Position numbers and translations under genes: made by a program | Notes under the pieces: model-generated | Database searches by the model: none | What the model saw: the letters and a program-made list of their open reading frames with translations, nothing else | What the model was told of the DNA's origin: nothing | Shown here: positions 9,832 to 18,912 of the stretch, piece after piece | How the letters are laid out: every line of letters begins with the position of its first letter | How positions within the stretch are numbered: the stretch's first letter is position 1 | Assembly (NCBI GenBank): GCA_044221335.1 | Contig: JBGAPI010000024.1 | Location: 12,920 to 76,919, forward strand | Direction of reading: 5' to 3' | DNA: 64,000 nt | Origin: JBGAPI01 sp044221335 | GTDB taxonomy: Bacteria > Pseudomonadota > Gammaproteobacteria > Xanthomonadales > Ahniellaceae

Positions 9832-10724
9832 GCGTGACGCCGGCGGAGAGCACGACCGAGGTTGCCGCCCGCCCGCGCTGGGGCATCTGGCTCGCCCTGG
9901 CGATCGTCTACGTCGTCTGGGGCTCGACCTACCTCGTCATCAAGATCGCGCTCGCGGGCTTCCCGCCGTTCGCGATGGGCGCGGTGCGCTTCACTCTCGC
10001 CGGCGTCGGGCTCCTGGCCTGGCTCGCGCTGCGCGGCCAGGCGAAAGTCTCCGCGCTGCAGCTGCGCAACACCGCGATCACCGGCACCCTGATGCTGCTC
10101 GGCGGCAACGGCCTCGTCTGCTACGCCGAGCAGTCGGTGTCGTCGGGGCTTGCCGCCGTGGTCGTCGCCAGCATGCCGCTGTTCGCTGCCCTGTGGGCCG
10201 GCCTGTACGGTGCCTGGCCGCAGCGCGGCGACTGGCTGGGACTCGTGATCGGCTTCGCCGGCATCGTGCTGCTCAACCTCGGCGGCGACCTCGCCGGCAG
10301 TCCGCAGGGCTCGATCGCCCTGCTCGCGGCCTCCGCGTCCTGGGCCTTCGGCACGGTCTGGAGTCGCCGCCAGGACATGCCCTCGCCGTGGCTGTCGACC
10401 GCGCTGCAGATGATCTTCGGCGGCATCGCGCTCGGCATCGTCCACGCCGCCGTCGGCACGCCCTTCCCGGGATGGCCTGGCCTGTCGTCCTGGCTCGCGC
10501 TGTCCTACCTGATCGTCGCGGGCTCGATCGCCGGCTTCACCGCCTACGTCTACCTCGTCGGCCAGGTTCGTCCGGCGCTGGCGACCAGCTACGCCTACGC
10601 CAACCCGCCGATCGCGGTGCTGATCGGGGTGCTGCTCGGCGGGGAGCACCTGGGATCGTGGGACCTCGTGGCGATGGCCGTCGTGTTGTCGGGTGTCGTT
10701 GTGATCGTGATGGGCAAGAGGTAG
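9828..10724 (+). CDS. EamA/DMT-family exporter
   Basis: A 298-residue inner-membrane protein with ten predicted helices arranged as two EamA repeats. It opens with WLALAIVYVVWGSTYLVIKI, a typical DMT (RhaT/YdcZ-like) first helix. The second repeat ends near ANPPIAVLIGVLLGGE. Members export amino acids or metabolites, and the substrate cannot be told. It is translationally coupled to the AraC-Ogt gene by ATGA, so export could be part of an alkylation-stress response (inference). Its TAG stop is the first three bases of the repeat TAGGGCGTAGG. Confidence 0.9.
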   Translation: MSVTPAESTTEVAARPRWGIWLALAIVYVVWGSTYLVIKIALAGFPPFAMGAVRFTLAGVGLLAWLALRGQAKVSALQLRNTAITGTLMLLGGNGLVCYAEQSVSSGLAAVVVASMPLFAALWAGLYGAWPQRGDWLGLVIGFAGIVLLNLGGDLAGSPQGSIALLAASASWAFGTVWSRRQDMPSPWLSTALQMIFGGIALGIVHAAVGTPFPGWPGLSSWLALSYLIVAGSIAGFTAYVYLVGQVRPALATSYAYANPPIAVLIGVLLGGEHLGSWDLVAMAVVLSGVVVIVMGKR

Positions 10725-10938
10725 GGCGTAGGTTGGGCAGAGCCCTCAGGGCGAAACCCAGCATCGCAATAGCCGCTCCGAAACAACGAAGGAACAGCTC
10801 GCGTCAGCATCGGTACGTCGCTATGGCTGTCCTTGCGGCCCTCCGTCGGCAGGACCGCAGGCACGCCGGCGCTCCGTCGACAGGAGCGCGGCTACACCGA
10901 TGCTGGGTTTCGCGCTTCGCGCTCTACCCAGCCTACGA
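10722..10938. repeat. Family E inverted repeat between convergent genes
   Basis: Two arms of roughly 38 bp face each other. The left begins GTAGGTTGGGCAGAGCCC and ends CCCAGCATCG (10731-10769). The right is its near reverse complement, from CGATGCTGGG to CCAGCCTACG (10897-10938). A GCGCTCC/GGAGCGC hairpin sits inside. One single arm recurs at 18797-18835. It fills the EamA/response-regulator gap and no gene was seen in it. Confidence 0.8.
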
Positions 10939-11018
10939 GACTGTCTCGCGCTGGAAATCCGCTGTACGGCAAGCTTCGAACCGCGTTGTACAACGGGCTC
11001 CGTCGAACTCATCCGTCG

Positions 11019-11663
11019 TCACGAAATGATTCCGAGCTCGAACGCCTTCAGCACGGCGCGGGTGCGATCACGCACGCCGAGCTTCGACAGGATGTTCGAC
11101 ACGTGGTTCTTCACCGTGCCCTCGGCGACGCCGAGCGAATTGGCGACCTCCTTGTTGCTGTAGCCGCCGGCCATCAGGCGCAGGATCTCGGTCTCGCGGT
11201 CGGTCAGCGGATCGGGCTCCTCGAGGCTCGCGAACTTGTTCTGCATGTGCTCGAGGCCGGACAGCAGGCGCTCGGTCACCGCCGGACGCACCAGCGAGCC
11301 GCCTTCGGCGACGGTCTTGACCGCGGCCACCAGCTGCTCCAGCGAGACGTCCTTCAGCAGGTAGCCCCGGGCACCCGCCTTCAGTCCGGCGAGGACCATC
11401 TGGTCGTCGTCGAAGGTGGTCAGGATGATGGTCGGCGGCAGCTCGCCGCGGGCGTTGAGCGCCTTCAGCACGTCGAGGCCGGACATCCGCGGCATCCGCA
11501 TGTCGAGCAGCACGACGTCGGGCTTCGCCTTCGGGATCAGCTCGACCGCTTCGGCGCCGTCGGAAGCCTCGGCGGTCACCTTGATCGCGTCGGACAGTTC
11601 CAGCAGCGAGCGGATGCCTTGCCGCACCAGGGTTTGATCATCGACCAGACACACCGAAATCAT
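11019..11663 (-). CDS. LuxR/NarL-family response regulator
   Basis: A 214-residue two-component regulator. The receiver domain has the acidic pair DD at residues 8-9, the phospho-acceptor Asp in VVLLDMRMPRM (about residue 53), the switch Thr in LTTFDDD and Lys in YLLKDV. The LuxR-type HTH lies at about 148-210 (LTDRETEILRLMAGGYSNKEVA). It is coupled to the upstream sensor kinase by an ATGA overlap. Targets are not evident. The 18-bp palindrome upstream of the kinase gene is a candidate binding site, suggesting autoregulation (inference). Confidence 0.95.
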   Translation of the reverse strand: MISVCLVDDQTLVRQGIRSLLELSDAIKVTAEASDGAEAVELIPKAKPDVVLLDMRMPRMSGLDVLKALNARGELPPTIILTTFDDDQMVLAGLKAGARGYLLKDVSLEQLVAAVKTVAEGGSLVRPAVTERLLSGLEHMQNKFASLEEPDPLTDRETEILRLMAGGYSNKEVANSLGVAEGTVKNHVSNILSKLGVRDRTRAVLKAFELGIIS

Positions 11664-12817
11664 GCCGCCTTCTCCTTCGGAATCCAGGCATCGAGCGCGA
11701 AGCCCGCGCCGGGGGCGGTGTCGATTTTCACTCCACCGCCGTATTGCGCCAAGCGTTCCCGCATTCCCGACAGCCCGTTGCCCGCGATCAGCTGGGTCGC
11801 CCCCTGGCCGTCGTCGCGGGCGTGGATGTAGATGGCGCCGTCGCTGCCGTTGTCGATCCTGAGCCACAGGTTCTGGGCGCGCGAGTGGCGGATCGCGTTG
11901 GTGATGATCTCCTGGGTGCAGCGCAGCAGCACCTGGGCACGGCTGGAATCGCCGACCCCGAGCTCCGCCGGCACCTCCAGGTGGATCGCCGGCTCCGGGA
12001 TACCGTCGATCAGCGTCCTCAGGGCCTGTTCCAGCGGCAGATCCTCGTCGGCGCGCAACAGGCTCACGGCCTCGCGCACGTCGGACAGCAGCAGCTTGGC
12101 GATCGACTGCGCCTGCCGCACGCGCTCCTGCGCCGGGCCGCCGACCATGTGGCTCGCCACCTCGAGGTTGAGCGACAGCGCCGTCAGGTGATGACCAAGC
12201 AGGTCGTGCAGCTCGCGCGAGATCCGCACCCGTTCGTTGATCCGGGTCGACTCCGCGAGCACCGCGCGGGTGGCGCGCAGTTCCGAATTCAGCCGGCGCT
12301 GCTCCTCGCGCGCCTCCGCCTGCTCCTTCGCCACCACCGAGGTCACGAAGGTGAACATCGCGAAGCCGTAGTACAGGGCGCTCTGCAGCGTCGCGGAGAA
12401 CCAGCCGTAGGTCGGCAGGTAGGCGAACACCGGGATCAGCGAGAAATTGAGCAGCGTCAGGCAGATCAGCGACAGCCGCGCGGAATACAGCCAGGGCAGT
12501 ACGCCGGCCAGCACCATCAGCAGGATCCCGGGCAGGCCGCTCTGGCTGAAGTAGCCGATCGCGAGCCAGGACAGGCACATCACGATGATCAGCGGCGTGC
12601 GCCAGCGGGTCGGCACCCCCGGCGTCAGCTCATGGGTCACTCGCCAGTAGCTGAGGCCGAACACGACGTAGGACACCATCCACGCGAAGAACATCGCGCG
12701 CTGGTTGTCCATCTCCTTGTTCCACAGGGTGATCAGCAACGGCATGCCGACCCAGGCATAGGTGAACAGGCCGGCGTAGCGCAGCAGCTGGATGTGGGAA
12801 TAGCGCAGTGGACGCAT
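11660..12817 (-). CDS. Membrane sensor histidine kinase, HPK7 (HisKA_3) type
   Basis: A 385-residue kinase with about six N-terminal membrane helices (residues 10-155) and no large periplasmic sensor loop. This suggests membrane or intramembrane sensing, like DesK. The dimerisation/phospho-acceptor helix has RISRELHDLLGHHLTAL (His near residue 203). The HATPase domain shows TNAIRHS (N box) and DDGQG (G1) with GLSGMRERL (G2). It pairs with the LuxR-type regulator directly downstream. The signal is unknown. Confidence 0.93.
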   Translation of the reverse strand: MRPLRYSHIQLLRYAGLFTYAWVGMPLLITLWNKEMDNQRAMFFAWMVSYVVFGLSYWRVTHELTPGVPTRWRTPLIIVMCLSWLAIGYFSQSGLPGILLMVLAGVLPWLYSARLSLICLTLLNFSLIPVFAYLPTYGWFSATLQSALYYGFAMFTFVTSVVAKEQAEAREEQRRLNSELRATRAVLAESTRINERVRISRELHDLLGHHLTALSLNLEVASHMVGGPAQERVRQAQSIAKLLLSDVREAVSLLRADEDLPLEQALRTLIDGIPEPAIHLEVPAELGVGDSSRAQVLLRCTQEIITNAIRHSRAQNLWLRIDNGSDGAIYIHARDDGQGATQLIAGNGLSGMRERLAQYGGGVKIDTAPGAGFALDAWIPKEKAA

Positions 12818-12897
12818 GGTGGCAATGGTAGGGGATGGCCCCGTCGCCGCGGGATCAGCCGAAGGTCATGCGGCCGTCACCTCCCCGCCCGATCATG

Positions 12898-12915
12898 CGA
12901 CAATGATCATTGTCG
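12898..12915. promoter_or_regulatory. 18-bp perfect palindrome, candidate operator
   Basis: CGACAATGATCATTGTCG is identical on both strands. It lies 80 bp upstream of the sensor-kinase start and about 170 bp before the divergent acetyltransferase gene. It is AT-rich for this genome and unlike the GC-rich intergenic repeat families. The likeliest role is an operator for the LuxR-type response regulator encoded by the operon. Confidence 0.55.
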
Positions 12916-13087
12916 TCATCCCCCACAGTGACCTCCGGCATCTTTCGCCGACGTCGTCATCACGGGGACGATGGCAGGATTCGCCAAGGCACCCCAGAGT
13001 GCCGGCTTAACACAATCGACATGGCCGCCTCGCCACCATGGCGGCCGCGACGTCCGCTGGCGTCGTAGCAGACTCTCGGGAGGGAGC

Positions 13088-13696
13088 ATGGCACTCGAAT
13101 TGCGCGATGCGCACTATGAGGACCTGGATGCGCTGCTCGCGCTCAACAACAGTGCCGGACCGGGCATCCTCCCGGTCGACGCCCAACGACTGACCGAACT
13201 GCTGGATTTCGCCCCCTACTTCCGGATCGCGGAAGTCGACGGCGTGGTCGCCGGCTTCCTGATCGCGCTGGACGCGCACAGCGAGTACGACTCGCTCAAC
13301 TACCGCTGGTTCCAGGACCGCTTCCCGGCCTTCGTCTACATCGACCGCATCGTGATCGGCCGGCCGTTCCGCCGCCTCGGCCTCGGCCGGGTGTTCTACG
13401 CCGACGTGCAGAGCTTCTCCGAGGTGCGCTCGCCGCTGCTTGCCTGCGAGGTCTTCCTCGACCCGCGCGACGACGTCTCGGTGCTGTTCCATGGCACCTA
13501 CGGCTTCCGCGAGGAAGGCCAGCAGACGCTGCCCAGCGGGCATCGCGTCAGTCTCCTGGTGAAGGAGCTGTGCAGCTTCCCGTGGGTGCGCCAGCAGTAC
13601 TCGCGCGACGGCGTCCTGGAGCTGCCGCTGCAGCCCTGGCTGTCGGCGCGTCCGACCGTCCGCCGGCAGGCCCACGCGCAAGACAACGCCGCTTGA
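13088..13696 (+). CDS. GNAT-family N-acetyltransferase
   Basis: A 202-residue acetyltransferase. The acetyl-CoA pyrophosphate loop is RPFRRLGLGR (about residue 98), preceded by the beta4 strand FVYIDRIVI. The start follows a strong GGGAGG ribosome site, so upstream in-frame codons were ignored. The substrate is unknown. It is the first gene of a tightly overlapped trio with an HEXXH protein and a membrane protein, which suggests a joint function. Confidence 0.85.
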   Translation: MALELRDAHYEDLDALLALNNSAGPGILPVDAQRLTELLDFAPYFRIAEVDGVVAGFLIALDAHSEYDSLNYRWFQDRFPAFVYIDRIVIGRPFRRLGLGRVFYADVQSFSEVRSPLLACEVFLDPRDDVSVLFHGTYGFREEGQQTLPSGHRVSLLVKELCSFPWVRQQYSRDGVLELPLQPWLSARPTVRRQAHAQDNAA

Positions 13697-14181
13697 GCGA
13701 AACCAGCGTCCTGGCCCTGGCCGACATCGACATCGATGCGGCCGCGAGGCTGCTCGCCTCGTTCGGCCTGAGCCTCGTGCTCCTGCCTGACGCCGCGGCG
13801 ATTCCCGGCAGCTACTGGGGTGCGCCGGAGGCCGGTGTGATCGGCCACAGCGTCTATGCGCGTCCGGACACGCCAGTGCACTCGCTGCTGCACGAGGCCT
13901 GCCATCTCATCGTCGCCGGACCGGAGCGCCGCAGCAGCATCCACACCGATGCCAGCGACTGCACCCGCGAGGAAGACGCGACCTGCTACCTCGAGATCGT
14001 CCTCGGCGACCGCCTCGACGGCGTCGGCGCCGATCGCATCCAGGCCGACATGGATGCCTGGGGATACAGCTTCCGGCTGGGGAGCGCGAAGGCATGGTTC
14101 GAGCGCGACGCCGACGACGCCCGGGACTGGTTGACCGAGCGTGGGTTGCTCACGGCGTCGAGGCACGGTTCCGATCGGTGA
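13693..14181 (+). CDS. Conserved HEXXH-motif protein (putative zinc metalloprotein)
   Basis: A 162-residue protein starting at a TTG that overlaps the TGA of the acetyltransferase gene (TTGA), so it is probably translated by coupling. It contains HEACH at about residues 67-71, followed about 25-30 residues later by REEDATCYLE, where a Glu could be the third zinc ligand as in gluzincins. The C-terminal part (MDAWGYSFRLGSAKAWFERD) looks well conserved and recalls uncharacterised proteins of Xanthomonadales. No signal peptide is present, so it would be cytoplasmic. Protease activity is not shown; a non-catalytic metal site is the alternative. Confidence 0.7.
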   Translation: MSETSVLALADIDIDAAARLLASFGLSLVLLPDAAAIPGSYWGAPEAGVIGHSVYARPDTPVHSLLHEACHLIVAGPERRSSIHTDASDCTREEDATCYLEIVLGDRLDGVGADRIQADMDAWGYSFRLGSAKAWFERDADDARDWLTERGLLTASRHGSDR

Positions 14182-14648
14182 CCAACGCGATGCTCGGGGT
14201 GATCGTCGCGCTGCCGATCGCATTGGTCCTGGCCGTCATCGTGGCGGCCGTTGCCGCGACCCCGAAAATCGATCCGACACTGATCGAGCGAGTGACGCTC
14301 GCCGTCAATCCCGCATTCCCCCGCTGGGTGCTGTTCACTCACGGGACCTACGTCATCATCGAAGACCCGATGGTCGACCCTCGCGACAATGCTTTGGCTC
14401 GACTGCGCGAGTTCGGTCCGGTCCTTGCCGGCGGCCCACCGGGTGATTTCTCCGTCATCGGGCTGTCAAGGACGAGCGGCTGGGCCGTCAGTGGATACGG
14501 CCACGGCATCTACACGTTCGTCCATCCCGGCGAATTGGGCGCCGACGCGCGAACCGAGGTCGAGATCGGACTGCATGGCCGCGGCAAGCGCGACCTGGAT
14601 GCCCGGGAGCTGCGCATCATCCACGTGAACGGCGCTCAGGCTCGCTAG
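14178..14648 (+). CDS. Membrane-anchored hypothetical protein
   Basis: A 156-residue protein with one N-terminal helix (VIVALPIALVLAVIVAAVAA) and a mostly extracytoplasmic remainder. A GTG start overlaps the stop of the HEXXH gene (GTGA); an ATG four codons later is the alternative. No named domain was recognised. The overlap makes it the third member of the acetyltransferase-HEXXH-membrane unit. Confidence 0.6.
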   Translation: MTNAMLGVIVALPIALVLAVIVAAVAATPKIDPTLIERVTLAVNPAFPRWVLFTHGTYVIIEDPMVDPRDNALARLREFGPVLAGGPPGDFSVIGLSRTSGWAVSGYGHGIYTFVHPGELGADARTEVEIGLHGRGKRDLDARELRIIHVNGAQAR

Positions 14649-14856
14649 AGCCCGCGCGGCGAGACTCTGCGGAGCTCGAGATGCGTCGCACGAGCGGCCC
14701 AGGCGCCGTTCCACGTGCTTCGGGACGCTGTGCGGCCGCCCGCCGAGGTCCGGTGACCTCCCCGAATCCTCGCCTCACCGTTTCCTCACCCAATCCTCAG
14801 GTTCCACCGCAGCCGATCCGGACCATCCCAGCCACCCCATCCGCTGGAGCCATCCG

Positions 14857-16176
14857 ATGCCGTCGATCGCCCGGGTCCTCGCCGCCGTCCTGATCCTGAC
14901 CGTCTTCGTCGCCATCCCGCCCGTCGCCGCCCGCGACCTCCTGGTCTCCTCGCGCTTCGGCGACAACGTGCTGCGCTTCGACGGCGACAGCGGCGCGTTC
15001 AAGGAGGTCTTCGCCTCCGGTCACGGCATGGACAACCCGAACGGCATCGCCTTCGGACCGGACGGCGATCTGTACGTGGGGCTGGGCGATACCGGAAGGG
15101 TGATGGTGTTCAGTGGCCAGACCGGCGACTACCTCCGCGACTTCGTGAGCACCTCCACCCCGGGCGGCCTCAGCGGCTGTCGCGCCATCGCCTTCCTCCC
15201 GAACGGCGACCTGCTGGTCGACGCCGGGCCGAACAACCAGGTGCTGCGCTACGCCGCCGGCAGCGGCGCCTTCCTCGGCGTCTTCGCGAACAACGTCAAC
15301 GGACCGGTCGGACTGACGATCGCACCGAACGGCGAGGTCTACGTCGGCGCGGCGCTCGCCAATACCGTCTACGTCTACGACGGCAACGGGACCCTGCTCC
15401 GCAGCTTCCGGAGCCCGGCCGGGCAATCGAACGCGACCGGCGTGCTGATCAACTCCGACGGCCGCCTGCTGGTCGCCGAGTCGGTCAACAACACCGTGCA
15501 GTCGCTCGACCCGAACACCGGCATCGGCACCACGTTCGCCTCCGGTGGCCTGGAGATCCCGATCAACATGATCCTGCACCCGAGCGGCGACCTGCTGGTC
15601 GGCTCGTTCAGCAACAACAAGGTGCGCCGCTTCGACAGCCGCACCGGCGCGCTGATCGGCGACTTCATCGCCAGCGGCGACGGTGGGCTGTCCGGCACGC
15701 ACAACATGGCGTTCTTCCCCACCGACGCCAGCGCGCGGATCAATGTCGGCCACGGCGGCTCCTGGTACGAACCCGCCACCGCGGGCCAGGGCCAGATCGT
15801 CGAGGTGATCCCCGAACGCCACCAGATGCAGACCTTCTGGTTCACCCACGCCGCAGTGGCCTCGACCGACGACAGCGGCCAGCAGCGCTGGCTGGTCGGC
15901 TCCGGCGACTATTCCGGGAGCACGGCGACGCTCACGCTCTACATCGCCACGGGCGGCCATTTCGACACGCCGCCGGCGTTGAACGTGGTCGCGGTCGGCG
16001 ACGCGACGCTGCGCTTCCTCGACTGCCAGCACGCCGTGTTCGACTATCACGTGTTCGAGGGCGCGGTCCGGGGCGTCGGCAGCGCGACCAGCGGCAACCA
16101 GCTATCGGGTTCGATCCCGCTGACGCGACTGGCGCCGGACAGCCTGTGCTCGAGCCTGTCGGGGGGACAGCACTGA
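14857..16176 (+). CDS. Secreted NHL/SMP-30-like beta-propeller protein
   Basis: A 439-residue protein with a clear signal peptide (cut probably after PPVAA near residue 25). Residues about 30-285 hold repeated propeller blades of the form NPNGIAFGPDGDLYVG, AIAFLPNGDLLV, LTIAPNGEVYVG and ILHPSGDLLVGS. A separate C-terminal domain (about 295-430) begins GGSWYEPATAGQGQ; this 'SWYxPxxxGQG' module is found on many uncharacterised secreted proteins of this bacterial group. The propeller may bind a ligand or be a lactonase-type fold. No catalytic residues could be assigned. Confidence 0.8.
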   Translation: MPSIARVLAAVLILTVFVAIPPVAARDLLVSSRFGDNVLRFDGDSGAFKEVFASGHGMDNPNGIAFGPDGDLYVGLGDTGRVMVFSGQTGDYLRDFVSTSTPGGLSGCRAIAFLPNGDLLVDAGPNNQVLRYAAGSGAFLGVFANNVNGPVGLTIAPNGEVYVGAALANTVYVYDGNGTLLRSFRSPAGQSNATGVLINSDGRLLVAESVNNTVQSLDPNTGIGTTFASGGLEIPINMILHPSGDLLVGSFSNNKVRRFDSRTGALIGDFIASGDGGLSGTHNMAFFPTDASARINVGHGGSWYEPATAGQGQIVEVIPERHQMQTFWFTHAAVASTDDSGQQRWLVGSGDYSGSTATLTLYIATGGHFDTPPALNVVAVGDATLRFLDCQHAVFDYHVFEGAVRGVGSATSGNQLSGSIPLTRLAPDSLCSSLSGGQH

Positions 16177-16266
16177 GGTCTGCGTTTCGGACATCCTGGT
16201 TCGGCCCAGGGCACTCGGCAGACGGCCCTGGGCACTTGGCGCTGGGCACTGGACGCTGAAAACCTC

Positions 16267-16382
16267 CCGTCATTGCGAGGAGGAGCGCAGCGACGACGAA
16301 GCAATCCCGCGACTTCGCTTTGGCTCGCGTGCGATGAAGAGCGAACGCACTGGATTGCTTCGCTGCGCTCGCAATGACGGGG
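16267..16382. repeat. Family A hairpin repeat, copy 2
   Basis: Bounded by CGTCATTGCGAGGAGGAGCG and CGCTCGCAATGACGG, with GAAGCAATC/GATTGCTTC inside. It lies between the propeller gene and the convergent winged-helix gene. The preceding bases 16200-16255 carry several GCCCTGGGCAC-like units (family D). Confidence 0.85.
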
Positions 16383-16420
16383 CTTGCAGGGTGCACCTCG
16401 GCGTTCCCTACGGCAACCGC

Positions 16421-18626
16421 TCATGGCGTCGTGACGAACTCGCTGCGCTTCAAATCGATCTCCCGCGCGCCGCTGCCGATCACGATCGCGCGACTCCCGT
16501 CCGGCGCGAGCGCGAAGGCGCGCGCGCCGAAGTTGCCGGAGAGGCCGGCGCACACCTTCGGCGCACCGCCCGCGCGCGGGATCTCCACCAGCACGTCGCT
16601 GCCCTGCACCCGTGCCCACAGCACGATCCGCTCGCCGTCGACCTGCCAGCCGGCCTCGTCGTCGGCGCGGTCGGAACCCGCGAGACGCTGTACCGCGCCT
16701 CCGGCCGAAAGCGCACGCCGGAACAGTCCGGGATCGCCGCGGCGCGCGAAGTACAGGAACCCGTCGCCGGGATCGGCCAGCGCGATGACGGCGCCGGCGT
16801 CATCGACGACGTGGGGCGCGCCACCGCCCAGGCGAACGGCGCGTCCCGCAGCCTCGCCACCGGCGAGCCACCAGGCGTCGCCGCCGGCAGCGCGGGCCAC
16901 AGCCGCATACCGGCCCGGCGCGGTCGCGAGTTCGGTGCCGATGCCATCGACCGTCGTCCAAAGCGTCACCCTCCCCCGTCCATCGTGCGCATGGCTGGCG
17001 ACCGCGACGGCGTCGCCGCTCACGCTCCAGGCGAGGTCATCGATCACGGTGCCGTCGTTGCGGACGGTCAGCGGCTTCGCGCCGATGCCGTCGGCATCGC
17101 CGACCCAGACCTGCTCGCCACCGCTGCGATCGCTGACGAAGGCCAGCTGGCGGCCGTCCACCGAGAATCGCGGCAGGCCCGAATGCCGGGTCGACGGGAA
17201 CAGAAGGGCACCGCTGCTCGCGTAGGGAACAGCCTTGCCGTCGGCCGTCGGCAGGGACTGCCACTGCAGGTTCGTGGCCACCGCAGCAACCTCGGCATAG
17301 ACCAGCACCGCGCGTTGCCGCGCGACCGCGGGCTGGATCGCACCCGGCAGCGACAGCCGCTCGCGCGCGCCGCTGTCGACATCGACCTGCCACAGTTCGC
17401 GTCCGCTCGACAGCACCACGGAGCGCCCGTCCGGCAGCCAGTCGAAGCCGCGCAGCAGGGTCGCCTCGCTGCCGATCACCCTTGCCTTGCCGCCGCCGCG
17501 CGCGACCACCGCGAACAGCGCGTGGTCGACTGGCCCGAGCAGGAAGCCGAGGCGGCTGCCGTCGGGCGACCAGGCCGGATGGAACAGTGCACCCGGCGGC
17601 GCTTCGATCGGCAGCCGGGTGACCGCGCCGCTGGCGAGATCGAGCTCGTACAGCAGGGTCTGTCCGGTGCGATCCGCGGGATCGAGTGGCCGCGCGAACA
17701 CGATCGCACGACCGTCGGGGCGCCATGCGATCGGGTTCGCGTAGTCCTCCACCGCGACGCAGTCGCCGAGCTCCTGTACGACGCCGGGCGTCGCGATCGC
17801 GACGACGGCGATTCGGCATCGCGTGCCGTCGAGCCGCTCGAAGGCGACCCGCGTTCCGTCCGGCGACCAGGCCGGCTGCCGCGGCGCGCCGTGCTCGTCG
17901 CGCCGCGCGAGCACGACGCCCTCCGCGGCGCCCAGCGCACGGAGCTCGAGCGTGACCTCGACGTGGTCGTCGACCCGGCGCGAGCGCAGGTGGGCGACGC
18001 GGGTGCCGTCCGGCGACACCGCCGGCGCGGACTCGCTGCCGGCGTCGGAGGTCACGGCGAGCGGGCTGGTGGAAGAGCGATGGGAGTGAAATGGGAGCAA
18101 GCGCGACGATCGCGACAAGTCCCGCCGCGACGGCGGCGAATCGGAGGGGTCGCGATCGGATCGATGACGCGTCCGGCCGCGTCGCGCTCGGATCGTCGGC
18201 AACGTCGACGACGCTCCCATCGGTCGCCGCCGACGACGACTTCGGAGCCACAGCGCCGCGAGGCTCGAGCCCGGCCGACACCGCCGCCTCGCGCAGTCGA
18301 TAACCGGACTTGCGAATGGTCTCGATCAGCGCACCGTCGCCGGCGGTGCCGCCGAGAGCGCGCCGCAGCTCCGCGATGGACTGCGTCAGCACTTCCTCGC
18401 CAACGTCCGTGCCCGCCCAGACCCGGTCGAGCAGCTCGATACGCGACACCACCCGCTGGTCGGCATGGATCAGCGTGGCCAGAACCGCCACGGCCTTCGG
18501 CGCCAGCCGGAGCTCCACGCCGTCACGCGTCAGGCAATGCCTGTCGAGATCGACCAAGCAGCCGCCAAGCCGCCAGCGGCCACGATCGGACAAGCCGACG
18601 ACGGCATCGCGCTGGAACTCGTTCAT
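16421..18626 (-). pseudogene. Winged-helix (CadC/ToxR-type) regulator with PD40 propeller, frameshifted
   Basis: Two adjacent reading frames make up one recognisable protein. The 5' frame (from 18626) encodes a CadC/OmpR-like winged helix (about residues 15-115, LAPKAVAVLATLIHADQRVVS and ETIRKSGYRLRE) and a transmembrane helix (AAVAAGLVAIVALAPISL). The WD40/PD40 (TolB-like) propeller, with repeats such as SPDGTRVA, lies in another frame that runs to 16421. The switch point is near 18050-18085, just after the membrane helix, where the family continues directly into the propeller. A one-base indel or a sequencing error would explain it. Read as drawn, the regulator is cut off from its periplasmic sensor. 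Programmed frameshifting is possible but no slippery site was obvious. Confidence 0.75.
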
Positions 18627-18796
18627 GACCCGCGGCTCGTTCTCATTGCATCAGCATAAGGGAGAGCGGCGCGTGCGCCCCCAGCTCGCCCAACACCCCC
18701 ATTCGACACACACCGCACCAGGACCGTTCGAAGCGCGTCGTACCACGTCCGTTCGGAGCGCGTCGTACCTCGCTCGTTCAAAACGCGGAGATGAGT

Positions 18797-18835
18797 AGGC
18801 TGGGTAGAGCCCGAAGGGCGAAACCCAGCATCGGA
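18797..18835. repeat. Family E single arm
   Basis: This is a near copy of the left arm at 10731-10769 (GTAGGCTGGGTAGAGCCC ... CCCAGCATCG). It sits in the 286-bp gap between the winged-helix gene and a small gene. The same gap has three degenerate repeats of GTTCGAAGCGCGTCGTAC (18725-18785). No gene was supported here. Confidence 0.65.
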
Positions 18836-18912
18836 GTAGCCGCTGTAACACCGACGAAGCGCCGGAGTAGCCGACATCACGCAGACGGAGCGCCCGAGCC
18901 AGCGCTCTCTCG

